DNA of 64,000 nt from Alisma plantago-aquatica (Eukaryota; Streptophyta; Magnoliopsida; Alismatales; Alismataceae), in contig OY856410.1 in the NCBI GenBank assembly GCA_963693085.1, positions 565,108,406 through 565,172,405 on the forward strand, in the 5' to 3' direction. This document shows positions 46,890 through 59,060 of the stretch, piece after piece; the stretch's first letter is position 1, and every line of letters begins with the position of its first letter. The position numbers and the translations under genes are program-made. The notes below the pieces were generated by a model. That model ran no database searches. It was not told the DNA's origin and saw only the letters and a program-made list of their open reading frames with translations.

Positions 46890-49800
46890 CCATCTCAATT
46901 GCGTGCACGAGGCCATACTAAAGCTCTTGAAATTTAGGCAATAGTAGATCTTTCTCAAGTCAAATATGATGAGAAGGATAGACCTGTGGGACCACCAAAA
47001 AAGGTCCAGAATTATCAAGCTTTTTAGCAACAGTAGCATGAAAAAGTCACATTCTTCTTCTTGATGTACATGACTGGTGTAACATATCGAAACTTGGACA
47101 TGTTATCTTTTTGACCCTTTTCCCATGCTTTTCCTTTCATTTCTATCCTTCTTGACTTTGATGGTTTGTGGAATTATTAGTGGTCTGGGGTGAATTTGAT
47201 CACCATTTATGTCAATATTTGGGTTTATGCACAAATACTTCAATAAAAGTTTTTAATAAGGGTTTAATATGCAAATTTACCATAAATATGAGATAATGAT
47301 AAAATAATTTGTTCTAGATAATTCCTTAGCCTTTTAGAGCAAGGAAGAGAAAAAAGCATGAATAATAATGCTTGAAAATTGTTAATGTGATATGAATTAT
47401 TTAATATGTAAAATATTGGAAATATTATATAATGGGCTAAAACTCATAAGAGGAAGATTAATTAGTTAAAGATAAGTTGAGATTCGTTTTTATTGGGTTT
47501 GATTTGGCTTGGAGGCCAAGATTCATAATTTTGGGAAGTTAATAACTATATCACTTCTTTGAATGGAAAAGGTCGTTTTCCTCAAAATACAAAATGAGAC
47601 ACTCAATGACTCCAAAGTGGATAATAAATTTGGATCAGTAATCTACACATTAAAATAGGCCTTTGGTGAATTTTCATCCAATTTGGATAATCTTTAATAT
47701 ACATGTGTAGATTAGGGTAGAAAAAGTCCAAAATATTAAATAATGTAACAAATAATATCAAAGGACAAAATTGATGGAAAATTCATATCCAACACATTAA
47801 ATATGACTTGTGGGTGAAGTTTCATAAACTTTGTTGAATCTTAAAGTAATTAATGTATGAGGAAAGAGAAAATAAGATTTGAATTATTTAACATATTAAA
47901 AGTTCTCAAAAGGAAAATCTAATTGCAAATTCAGATTCTTCGTATAAAAAGGCTAGGTGTCGAATTTCATTTAATTCAAGATTCGTTTGCACCCTCAAAT
48001 AAGGAGAGAGAAAAAGAGGAATTAATTGAATGCATTACTTTATTTTATTTCGATTTGGATAAGGACTTTTTATTTAATTTTTTGCAAAACATATCAGTCA
48101 TTGGATGTTGATCGGAAACCTCCTCGATCATCTTCTACCTCACGCACAAATAGGAAACAGGATGAACATTAGCCCCAATTTCCTATCTCAGATTTTTCTC
48201 ACCTCAGTCAATGGTTCTTCGAGATTCTTTCTCCCTCTTATTTGTGCATGTTTCCTCTTTCTAATGAGCCTATATGAGGCCCTAAATCTCACTATTTATG
48301 AAAACCCCAATCAGTCCCCCGCAAACAATCTATCCATCACGTTGTAGAGTTCTCTTCTTCGTCTCTTACCTTAAAATAAGTACCCAGAAACCATCGTCAC
48401 CCTCCAGGAAGCCCTCCTCTTGGCTCAATTGCAACAATGCTTGCATGTTCGGAGAACACCATCTTGACTTTAAGTTTTGCATCTCCTGAGTTGGGGTGGT
48501 ATTCATGATGATCGCAAAATGATTACTCTTCCTTGATCCATCCCTAAAGGTTTTCAGAGTTGTCACTAGGCTCAAACCTCCTCAGTTTGATGCCTAACTC
48601 TTCAACGAACTCGGGTTGAAGGTCCACGTTGGAGCTATGCCGACAAATGTCTCCACGAAACGTCGAGAAGCATGGGGCACATGCACGAGTTCAGTGTTGA
48701 ACCAGGAAGCTTCCAAACTAGACAGCTTGTCATCATTCTAGGTAGAACTCTACTTCAAGATTTTCATGCTTAATCTGAGTAATGGAAGTTAAACCAGGGA
48801 TTTCGATCGGTTTTGGCTCGAGTTTTGGCTTGTCCACCTCGGTGTGGTCTCGCGAGCTCACGGGACGTGTTCTCTAGTCACACAGTTAAGTGCATCCCCG
48901 GCTCTAAATTAGGAGCTAATCTCCATGGATTCTGCTTGCGAGCCGTTCTTCTGGGAACAATGGGCATAGTTAATTTACTAGTTTGCCCCTCAATGTTTGT
49001 TTTTTATTTACTTTCTCACAAGGGGTAAAACTATATTTTTTACCCTATTCAGCTTCCATGCTTAGGCGGGTTGCTGAGTTGGTTGTGGGACCGGATGAGT
49101 TGGCCATCAATGACTGGACCAACTCAACATGCTCCCTCTCCCTCTCTCTCTTCCCTGCTTACTATGGGTTTGTTGACGTGTCTTATGATGATTAATCGAT
49201 ATTCAAAAAATCATAACTATTTATTCCTTTCTCCAAAAATTAAAATAAAATATTTTTAGAATCATAAAAATATAATATTTCTAGTAAAAATATTTTTGAG
49301 ACTTGGTCATGAGTTTTGACCAAAAGTGTTTTCTAGAAAATAATTTAATTACTTAAAAATCACCAAAAATACAATTTAACCTTCATAACTCCAAAATATG
49401 CAAAATTATATGTTTTCTTAATTAGGAGAACCTTACTAGATCAATGGTTATGTTTTATAGTTAGATTCTGAGTTTTGTTCAAAAAGTTCAAAACTAGGGT
49501 TTTCTTTACATTTATGTACATAATTGACCCTAACACATGGTTATACATTGAAAATAGGAAAAGTGGGCCTTGGACTCTATTAAAAGTGATGAAAGTGAAT
49601 AATTGAAGTTTATATGGGAGGTATCTGCATATCTAAGCCCTTATTTGGGATATTTGCATCCATAACCCTATTTTTCATAATGAGGCTTGAAAAGAACCAT
49701 ATTTCCTTTATTATTGTTTCTCTTGTTCTAATTACCTCAAATTCAAATTTGATATATTCTTGGGTCTTGGAACCCCACGGCCATGTTGCAATTATATGGT

Positions 49801-51700
49801 GATTTATCTTGCCACTTTACTATTTCTTGAGCATGATGGTTTATTTGGCTATTTATCTATAGTAGTGGTACTTATGTACAACCACCCATAGTTTAGGTCA
49901 TGTGTTATTTCACCCAAGGGAATGTGATTACCATCCCCTAGGAAATGTGTTATTTCTCCCCAATATAAAATATTTGATAGGTGATTGGGAATTTGATTAC
50001 TCTCCCCTCATCTATAGGTTGCGGTCCGATAGGTGCCTCAACCCTACTTTGCTAATGTATTCTAATTAATATCATGCATGCTACTTATTATTAATTATTG
50101 ATTATGGCAAGAATCTTTTGTTTATGCCTCATTCTCTTGGCCCTCTCATCTCATGATAAATCTATATCCTTATGTTTCAATGTTGTTCTTATCATTGTTC
50201 CTTGTTCATTATCTCTGACACATACCTTGATTCTCTCTTTTGCTGGGTGCTTTCCCAACCACCAAGGGTTTGATCAAGGTGTTGAATAAGACAAGGAGAA
50301 CATATCTTTTTACATGGACCTAGCTCTTGGAGATGTTCTTTGGAGACAAAGTTGGTGTAGTTTGTACTTCCCTCTATCTAGATCCCTTTTTTGTATCTAG
50401 TATGTAAACCCTATATGGGAGATATGATGGAATTTCATAATCTTTTATGAGAGTTGAATATAGTCATGATTTTATTCTGCTGCTATACACTTTGGTCGTT
50501 TGTATACCTGTATACAAAGGTTTGAAAATTTTACACCTGTTTCAGCACACCTTTTGATTATGTTTGGGATAGTTGTTTTAAATTTTAAATTTTTAGTAGA
50601 GTGGTGATTTTGCTACTTTACAACTGGAGGGCATAGAATCCAACAAACATAGAAAAGCATGGGATCAAATTCCTTATATTTATGCTTACTTTTTTGTTAT
50701 GTTAATCAATATGTGTATGCAATAATAACTTCATGGTACACTTATTTGTAGAGTTATTTTACTACTCAACATCCTAATTCAAAGCTAAGAATTCTTCAAA
50801 ATCTTGCTAAAATGTGGAGGACTGTGAAGAGTGCATTGAAACAAAATTGTTTTGACCCATACTATCTATATAAGGAAAAATGTCAGGAAGCAATTATTAA
50901 TGATGACAAAGTTGATCCATGTCAGTGGGATGTCCATGTTGACTTTTGGTTCTCACCAGAAGGAGAGGTGATGTCAAATATTCTAAATTGTTTGGTTGAT
51001 GGAAAACTCTTAAAATCCTTGAGTTTTGTTGAAGTTACTATGGAAGAGAAATGAAACTTCCAGAAGTAAGCAATCTCTTAACACAACATGTAGTTCTAAG
51101 GATAACACAATAAGAATGCATGAGGAGGTAACTATATCCATATAATCACAATTTTCAGATGGACTTTCATGTTGATATTGATTTAAATTGTTATAATATT
51201 GTGTAGACTTTTAAAAGAAATGGAAAGGGGCTTTCAAGATGTGAGATTTGGAGAATGACTCACTACCATAAGGATGAAAAACATTTACCACAAGCAACAC
51301 CAATCCTTGTACAATTTATATTGTAATGTTTCAGTTAATATGAAATTAGTGTGTAATAGTGAATGCTCTTGCGACATGAAAAAACATATAGATGACATCC
51401 AAACCCGCGATGCTAATTCAAAAAATGTTATTGAAGAGAACAACCTGCATGATATACTTTCACAAGTTCTTCTTAAAAAACATGGTAGACTTCGTTCATG
51501 GGGTCTTGATGCCACAAGGGCTAATACTTAGAGGAAGGAGCCAACATCTCATGAATTAGATCTTGAAGCACAATTGCAAGATGCTCTTGCACGTGAAGAG
51601 AATTAGTGTGCCCAAAATAAATATTTTCAAGAGAAGTTCCAGCTCCTTGATTATAAACATTTGAGACTTGAAGTAGAGTGTAACCACAATGTCAATAACA
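46890..51700 (+). pseudogene. CACTA second gene (Ptta/En/Spm, Transposase_24-like), interrupted
   Basis: The N-terminal part at about 46905-47070 ('ARGHTKALEI', 'DRPVGPP') resembles the RG.T.....PVG opening of plant Ptta/En/Spm proteins. The solo LTR follows at 47078-50622. Then come 50812-51054 ('MWRTVKSALKQNCFDPYYL', 'DPCQWDVHVDFWFS') and 51274-51600 ('HYHKDEKHLPQATP' in one frame, 'LHDILSQVLLKKHGRLRSWG' in another, with a TAG at 51529-51531). In intact elements this product binds the subterminal repeats. Exon boundaries were not resolved. Confidence 0.7.
47078..50622 (+). mobile_element. solo LTR, 3.5 kb, related to the 26-40 kb array
   Basis: It starts TGTAACATATCG and ends GCTACTTTACA, bounded by a perfect 5 bp duplication, actgg (47073-47077 and 50623-50627). 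It shares landmarks in order with the array LTRs: 'gggt..atgcacaaata', the 'accacccatagttt.gg' phrase with repeated 'ggaatgtgatta' (49890-50030), 'cgataggtgcctca', 'gaatatagtca', and the end 'tagtagagtggtg'. It is a diverged member of the same family. The TATA position appears as CCTATATGAGG (about 48270), so the promoter may be degraded. Open frames inside are not conserved. Confidence 0.88.
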
Positions 51701-52875
51701 ATTAGGTGATACCATCTAAAATATTTTATTCACTTTCATGTTATTGAACCATACAAATTAGAACATGTGTTTATGTTTTTAGCAAATTATGGCACATTAT
51801 TGTGTTAGTAATTTGTCATTGAAGAGCATCATCCTAAATTCCTAAAGTGGGTCTATATATTTTTTAGATATGACATGCTTAATACTTATCTAAAAGTATG
51901 TTCAATCACAATATGTAAATGTAGAAACATTGTTTTATGCTATATGGTTTTGATTGCCTACTAGATTTTTATATCTTCACATATACATGCAAATTTATAA
52001 GTTTATGATCGCTAGAAATAATGGTTGTAGTTTATGATTTTCATTATGCATTGAAGTCCTACCAATCATGGAGAAACATGAAGGAAGAATGCACCATTCA
52101 CAATCAAAATATATCAAGTTATTTTTTACTTTTTGTGAAATTTTTGAAGGAAATTCCTCGCTTCTTGTGTTCATGTAGCATTAAACAATTTTTTGGATGT
52201 CCTGATATCGTTGAACCTTTTTGAAATATGAAATATATGATCATTTACTTTGTATGAACAATCATATTTTATTTTTTGTTCAACTTAAGGAAGGTTATAT
52301 TTTTATATCTTGCATGTTATGAGTTCTACAAGATAAAAAGTTTCCATGTGGATGTTTATAAGTATGGATGTGGTTTATATGGTTTCAAGATAATTTATGC
52401 ATTTTAGACAATAAATTTATGATATGTTGATATTTTTTAAATTTAGATATACAACCAGTTGAATAAATCTAGGCTATATTTTTCTACTTTGCACTAAATC
52501 ACTCTTTATCAACATGCTTATTATGACAGTATATGTTTCCCACCATGTATCTAAACATTTATTTTTGGGTAGTTATAGCAACAATATTGAAGGCTTCTCA
52601 ATGCTGGCATATAGATAAAAAGTTGGTTACTATTTGTGCCAATGGTTAGTATACCACAGATCATGTAGCTTGTTCGGCTCCAAAAGTGTTGTCACATAGG
52701 TCATAACGGCTAATATGACCTAACCCGACACACTTATACTAGTGGTTAAAAATCATGGTATACCCTTAAAAAATGTTAGCAAATGTCTGTGCTGACATCA
52801 GTATAGCCAACATTTCTTGGGTATAACCTATAGTGGCATTATGAACCTCTACCAACATTCATTGGTTGCTGGTAT

Positions 52876-53500
52876 ATAAATTTTATTCTTTTCCTACTGG
52901 CACTTCATGTCACCACAAGTCTAATTTTGTGTTTGTTTATCATTTTCCTAAGATGGCCCATGCCATTTCCTATTGTAAGACTTCAAATGCCTCTAATATT
53001 GATAGTATTTTATTTAATGAGGTAGCCCAGCTACACGAACATCCTGCCACCATAGTGTAAGACTATGATGTTAAATTTATTGGCTACTTTTGAAGACTCC
53101 CTGAAAAACTTTAATACCACCTCAAACTTTATTCGTCCTTCTACCCTCACACTAACGGATAAGATAAGATAGTCAATAGGAGTTTGGGTAGCCTTATGTG
53201 CCATGTAATTGAAGGCTTAAACAATTGGGATTTACTCTTATCTACCACAAAGTTTTCTTACAATAGTTATATCAATCGATTAACAATAAAGAGTTCTGTT
53301 GAAGTTTTTCATGGTTACAAACATTGTCAGTCTGTAGATCTAGTACTCATCCCACTAATTCCTTCCCTTTCCACAATATAGATACCTTTGACAAATACAT
53401 TTATGATTTTCATTTTAAGGAGTGGGGCCTGATAGGGGATCGACAACTTACTCAATTTGAGGACTAAAGCCATTCAATCCAATCACAATACCAAGTATGG
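52876..53500 (+). pseudogene. gypsy integrase core, continued (broken)
   Basis: After the CACTA junction the frame resumes at N-F-I and continues with 'HFPKMAHAISYCKTSNA' (the F-S-K-M-A-H-F motif), 'HEHPATIV' then a stop then 'DYDVKFIGYF' (catalytic Asp region), 'YSSFYPHTNG' (Y-H-P-Q-T-D-G region) and 'VNRSLGSLMCHVIEGLNNWD', then 'FSYNSYINRLTIKSSVEVFHG'. The DDE-type core is recognisable but broken by several stops. The end near 53500 is approximate. Confidence 0.8.
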
Positions 53501-55999
53501 TGTAGTAGGTGTATATATATATATATTTTAAACAAATGATATACAAGGCCAAAGTGTAGCAGCAAAAATAAATGTAATGACTATATTTAAGTTTTACAAG
53601 ATTTAAATAATCTCCTACTCGGGGCTTACATGAAAGTAAAAACTTCAAGATCTATGTATAGGGATATCCATCTATATCAAGTAAATCTTCCAAGATCTAG
53701 CTTCACTAATTGGAGTACATGTCATTATGTCAGGTCCACCATGTCCTACACCTAAGGGGTTGGAAGCATACCCCACAAGAGAGGACAAAATGGATGTTGT
53801 CAACATACCAATGCATGTATGTACATAATAATATAGATTGAGCCACGTTAAAGAAAGTGACATCAATAAACTTTATCAAGACTTCCCAAATCAAAAGGAA
53901 TAAAGTACATCCAAATGGATATCAAAGAGAAACTTATGAAGAAAATATTAATTAAGTGATTTCTTACCTTTGTAAACAATATCACATCAATTATATCAAG
54001 AAACATAAATAGTTGCACGGTGAGTGATATACATACTAGAATATACTCAAAAGTAGGATAGGTGCTCATAAATATGATCCCAAGGGGAAAGATATCTAAA
54101 ACCCCAGTTCCAAATTAATATAAACTTTGCAAGGGAATAAAACCTAGTGCTTGGCAGGAGAATAAAACCAAATGCTTAATATCATATGTAGTAAGGGAAT
54201 AAAACCCAATGTCTAATAATAAGTATGACAATGGAATAAAACCCAATGCCTATAGATATGGTGTCACTACTTATAGTTATGACTAGTCACTCACACATGT
54301 AGATAGGGAAGGTAAGATAAAATATAGCCATGCTTGAATAAAGAGTGAGAACATCTAACTACTACCAATGGGGTCAGAGGTCCAATAAATAAGTAATCAA
54401 CAATTTCTACAATTAAGATACATCATAGTATCATAAAAGCCCATAACTTAAAAATTAGGATTTGAGTTAGTTTGATTCCTCAAATTAGAGTTTCCACAAT
54501 GAATAAATTGAACAAGATACAAATTAGGATCCAACGATCATATCTAGAAAAATAAGAAGAACAACAGATCTATATCAGAGCATAACTATTAACACAAGTC
54601 AATCTATTAGAAGAGACAAAAGTGTATATGGTAATATGTCCAAAGCACCAAGATATAGAAAAGTTAGGTCAATTTCTCAATATTATTAAGTAGATGCAAA
54701 ATACCTCAGAATGATTCTAGTAATACCCCAACCAATCCTAGATCCATGTCAGGGCCACAAGCAACCTATTATACATTTATATGGAATTATGTTTAAATTA
54801 ACATTAGTTACATAAACCCTATCAGTTGTATTTTTATTAATAATGAATTGGGTTATCAAAACTACACAATATTGGAGATTATAATATATTGATTCATAGC
54901 ATTTTAGTTTATTTTTCTAATTTGTAGATTGTTGAATACAAATATTAGAAAATCTAAAAAATTGGATAAATATCAAAAATCAAACGTTTATTATACTTGA
55001 ATCACATCATTAGATAGATAATAACTTTATGATTCCATCGACCATATATTTGTTAATTTCTAATTTATGAATGAATAATTGTGATTTGTTTGAGATAATT
55101 CAATTTACCGATCAATTAGACAAAATCAATGATGAAAAGATAGTGAAACACTCACATCTAGTTTTCTCAACTATATCTATGAAAAAGAAAATTAGGAAAC
55201 ATCGTACTCCTATTATCATGTCAAAATATTAAAATGGATGTCAAAAAGACTATAAGACCATGAGGTGTGGCATGAACCAAAATAGCATTAGGAGGATATT
55301 AGGGAAATGTTGACACACATCTTTTCCATTTACCATTGAGCTCACCTAACATGGAACTGAATACGATCTCAACATCAAGAATCAATATGGTAAAACACTG
55401 GAAATCACCAGGCGCCATTGAACCACTTTGGGTTCCTCATCCCTTCTAGATCATAATGAATCATGTGTTGAACCACATAGGGGAGAAGAAGCCTTAGGAT
55501 AGACCTCTGGTGTTTGTAGCACGACCAATTGAGAAAGAATCTAGAAACAAGATAATTCAAGTCACTATCGGTTTAGAAACTGTCATGAAAGTAGAGAGGT
55601 CATGACATTTTGGAACTCCTTTTTGAACCTAAAGACTAGAAGAAACAAAGGAGTTATAAAGTTGGACCATAGAAAGTGAAAAATCATCGCTTGAACAAAG
55701 TGGAATATGGGAGACTAGGGAATATGTATAACATCATATCGAGGCCAACTGGGGCTTCTGAAAGCTTCTTCAGCACTAAGAAGTTGAGAGCATGGCATGG
55801 TTCTCCGCCTAAAGGTCTGAGTTACACTGCCAGTCACACAATAACAACAGGTAAAACACTGATTGGGAACTCGGATCAAGTAAGAATGAGGAGATAGAAA
55901 CAATGCAGAAATGCTCAAGGAGCTACGTCAAAGGTATTGAAGGGTTTTTATAGGAGTCCAAAATTCTAGAAAGGCAAGTAGTATAAATATCCAAGAAAA
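53501..55999. other. AT-rich region, possible degenerate antisense LTR
   Basis: No coding domain recognised. On the minus strand, 53545-53600 reads 'aatatagtcattacatttatttttgctgctacactttgg', close to the 3' part of the 47078-50622 LTR ('gaatatagtcatgattttattctgctgctatacactttgg'). An inverted, decayed LTR copy may therefore begin here, but its ends were not found. From 55190 to 55990 the base composition is less AT-rich and nothing was identified. Confidence 0.35.
54125..54260 (+). repeat. four diverged 'ggaataaaacccaatg' units
   Basis: Units at about 54133, 54160, 54195 and 54233 share GGAATAAAACCCAATGC with small changes, spaced 27-38 bp. They recall the repeated 'ggaatgtga' phrase of the LTR family but are not clearly homologous. 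Confidence 0.65.
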
Positions 56000-56880
56000 T
56001 GTAACATCCCTGACATGGGTTATGCTTTGACCCTAGATGTTTTGATTAATAAAGAAAATTATATGCTTGCTCTTATCTCTTGAAAAGCAATTAAGGCTCA
56101 AGAGGAACTTATGTTTCAATTTTAGTCCTTTTTGAATAATGTTGAAACAATGCTTTGCCTGTTTTGGACTAAAGTACAAATTACCCAAGTTGAGGGGTTA
56201 ACTTACAAATGTTACATGATAGAATGTTCCTGAAGTGTTTAAGCATCATAATAATGAAAATGATGCAGAGGTCTGGCGTGTGGAAGCCTGAGTGCCAAGA
56301 AAGAGCTTATTAAACAATGTTTGTGCATTAAAACCTAGTTTTGGTGTAATGTGCAATTTACCCAAAACCTAGGGTTCAGTATTGAAAATACTACCTCTAT
56401 AGAGTCCCTCATGCTTCTTGCATAATGAAGAGAAAATAAAATGAGAGGGGTTTCTCATTTGAATCACTTTGGAGGAGAGAGAATCTTAATATTAAAATAA
56501 TCAAGATTTAAGCATAATTGAAACCCTAATTCAATTTAATGCCAAAATAAATATATTAATTTATGTGCCCTTCAACCAAAAATGTGTTGGTTTAAATCCT
56601 ATATGAATGGACGTCATTGTTCCTTTCAATGGCACCAAAATATCCTAAGTGAGTGGAGAACCCACTCACATTAGTTAACTAAAAAGTAATATCCACTAAT
56701 ATTGGATATTATTATTATAATGGTTAAGGTGCTTAATTTGTTTTCTTTTAATTAATGGATAATGAAGAGGAATTAGAAGGTGGCGAAGATGGCTTCGTAT
56801 GCAAGGGATTGAGGGGAGTATGTGGCACCAATTTTGGGAGTTGAAGGATTATTAATCACTTTCTCTCCCTTGAAATTCCC

Positions 56881-56890
56881 TTATAAACAC
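56881..56890 (+). promoter_or_regulatory. TATA-like box of the 5' LTR
   Basis: ttataaacac in the context ttccctTATAAACACCAC, about 880 bp into the LTR. A TATA box lies at a matching distance in the homologous solo LTR. Confidence 0.45.
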
Positions 56891-57399
56891 CACATTTTCA
56901 ACCCACATGAAAGGCTTTTTCGAATCCTTTTTATTTCATTGCTTTGGAAAAATACAAGGGAGCTTAGGAGAAATAGGAGGACGAACCCCAACCTGTAGGT
57001 GAGCTCTTTAATCATCTTCAACCTTGATTTCATGGTGGAAATCGAAATTCAATGCTTATTTTCTGCTTTTCTCCATTCAATCTTCAACTTTAGCCATTTC
57101 TTTTCACTCAAAGACTTGAGGACAAACCTTGGGAAGTTGAGGAAGCTTCATTCACCATTGAGGACGTCAAGCTTGAACCTTAGATTCAATTTTGAAGGCG
57201 GGTTATATAACTTGAACCCATAAACATTGTTATTGATTTCACTCCTTTATCATATGTTGATTCTTTCTTTATTCTCAAAATTTAAATTGATAAGTTGATG
57301 AAATCACCAAAAGAATCACAAAAAATTTCGAAGGTTTGAAGCTTGAAGATGATGATGTCATCTTAGCACACAACTGAATTAATATCATGTGCAAACGGT

Positions 57400-57745
57400 T
57401 TGGGTTTGATGACCAAACAGTCTCAAGATCGATTGAAATCAAACGGTTTCAAAACCATTTGAGATCATATGATCTCAAGACCGTTTGAGATCAAACGGTC
57501 TCAGGACCATTTGGAGGAACTTGCTGATGTGGTTGGATGATGATCCAAAGGTTCTAATTAAACTGATTACAATGGTTTCAAGTGTGGATGATCCATTGAT
57601 TGCAAGTCCTAATCGATTGAATTGATTGAAACCCTAGTTGAGGGAATCAATTTCTAGGTTGATTGACCCAAACGGTCTCAAGAACATTTGAGGTCAAACG
57701 GTCTCAAGACCATTTGAGATCAAATGGTCTCAAGACCGTTTGATG
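57400..57745 (+). repeat. palindromic minisatellite (CGTTTGAGATCAAACGG type)
   Basis: Repeated words such as AAACGGTCTCAAGACCGTTT, itself almost a perfect palindrome, alternate with TTTGAGATCAAA in two clusters (57405-57515 and 57670-57745), separated by about 150 bp of non-repeat sequence. Confidence 0.85.
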
Positions 57746-57894
57746 GTTAATGGTTGATATTGATGGATGAAGATCTAAGGGTCACAAATTGATCTACTTT
57801 CAATGGTCTCAATGATGGATGGTTCAATTTGTACAAACCCCAAACCAATTGAGTTGATTCGGTTTCAAAACTAAATGGGTATTTGATCTTCAAA

Positions 57895-57990
57895 ACTGTT
57901 TGAACATGTTTACCATTTGAATATGTTGACTGTTTGAACATATTGACCGTTTGAATATGTTGAACATTTGAACATGTTGACCATTTGAGA
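57895..57990 (+). repeat. ~18-bp minisatellite (TTTGAACATGTTGACCA type)
   Basis: Five diverged direct units of about 18 bp, each a variant of TTTGAAYATGTTGACCRT. Confidence 0.85.
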
Positions 57991-58379
57991 AAGGTTGACT
58001 TTTTGGAGGACTAAACGGTTTCAAACCATTTGAAGGTATTGATTCAAGATTGTTTGGGGATTTTATCTCAAAACTGATTGAAGGATTCACTAGTTCAAGA
58101 TCATTTGAAGGATCAATTAATCTCAAACTAAATAAGTGATCATAAAGTATCTCAAGGTGTATTACAATGGAGGTATCCCTAAGGTCCTTAGTGAATAAGT
58201 ATACTTGGAATAATTAACAATTGATACCTTTGAAAACATATATCTCAATACACTATGCTAACCCTTCATTCATGTTGATTCAACCTAATCAAGATTGAAT
58301 TAATTAACATCCTAGAGAGGATGAGAGAGAGGAACTTATACATGAGTGATAATCATGTAGTGATTAATCCTCAACACTT

Positions 58380-59060
58380 TCAACATGAATAAAATATGTA
58401 ACTAGGGTTTGATCCATGATGATGAGATCATGAAACCCTAATCGAGAAGGTTGATGAACCCTAACCCTAATTTAGGGTAGAGCTAGGTGAAACCCTAATC
58501 TAGGGTGATGATGTAACCCTAATTTTGGGTAATGATGTGAGAAACCCTAATTCAGGGTATTTTAATGAAAAACCCTAATTTAAAAGGATGTTTCATGAAA
58601 ACCCTAATTTCGGGTTAAGCTATATGAATCCCTAATTTTGGGGAAATGTTATAAGAACCTTAATTCAAGGTAATGATGTAATGAGATACCCTAATACATG
58701 GTGATGTTATGTATAACCCTAATTCAAGGGTGATGATTCATGAAACCCTAACACAAGGTGAGATGATGTGATACCCTAACCTAGGGTAATAAAATGAGAA
58801 AAACCCTAATACAGGGTAATAAGGTGTGAAACTATATTCAAGGTAACATGATGTGATATCTTGATCTAAAGTAATGTGATTTGAAACTCTAATCCTAATA
58901 TAGGGTGAAAGTAAGTGAAACCCTAATTTGGGATTATAGTGCATGAAACCCTAAATTGGGGCAGTAAGATGATAAACCATAACCCTAACTTGGGTAATGG
59001 TTGAGTAGTCCTTGATTGATAAGAAATGGGAAACCCTAACCCTAATAAGGGATTAGTGGT
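58380..59060 (+). repeat. AACCCTAA/TTAGGG-rich array in the LTR
   Basis: About twenty copies of AACCCTAAT, often paired with an inverted TTAGGGT or TCAGGGT (as in CCCTAATTTAGGGT), separated by 'gatgatgt(g)a' linkers at 25-45 bp spacing. Direct double copies AACCCTAACCCTAA occur at about 58450 and 59033, resembling short plant telomere-repeat stretches. Confidence 0.85.

Larger units (their letters stand above)
43087..52875 (+). mobile_element. CACTA (En/Spm) transposon nested in gypsy
   Basis: The left end is CACTACAAGAAACC at 43087. The right end is taken at about 52875 because the gypsy integrase frame stops at ...S-I (ATA, 43084-43086) and resumes as I-N-F-I (ATA at 52876-52878), giving a 3 bp ATA target duplication. 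The right tip (GGTTGCTGGTA) resembles a decayed inverted terminus that has lost its TAGTG. Inside are a transposase remnant (44795-46046), a second-gene remnant (46890-51700) and a 3.5 kb solo LTR (47078-50622). Without the LTR the element is about 6.2 kb. Confidence 0.82.
42190..53500 (+). mobile_element. Ty3/gypsy pol fragment split by a CACTA element
   Basis: Pol homology runs from the RNase H region (42190-42570) through the RNase H/integrase linker and the zinc-binding part of integrase (to 43083), stops at a CACTA insertion, and resumes in the integrase core at 52876. Reverse transcriptase, protease and gag are missing upstream, so the fragment is 5'-truncated. Numerous stops and shifts mark it as old. 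No LTR belonging to it was identified with confidence. Confidence 0.82.

Noticed and set aside
48105..49260. Open frames in the middle of the 47078-50622 solo LTR
   Set aside because: They are within a defined LTR, have no recognisable domain, and correspond to the promoter/leader region of the related LTRs rather than to a gene.
52831..52840. CCTATAGTGG (CACTATAGG on the minus strand) as the right CACTA terminus
   Set aside because: The flanking 3 bp do not match the left flank (ata), and 40 bp of sequence unrelated to gypsy would remain. The integrase frame places the junction at about 52875.
58440..59050. Interstitial telomere (chromosome fusion scar)
   Set aside because: The AACCCTAA words are interspersed with linkers and inverted, and they lie inside a defined LTR; this is not a head-to-head telomere array.
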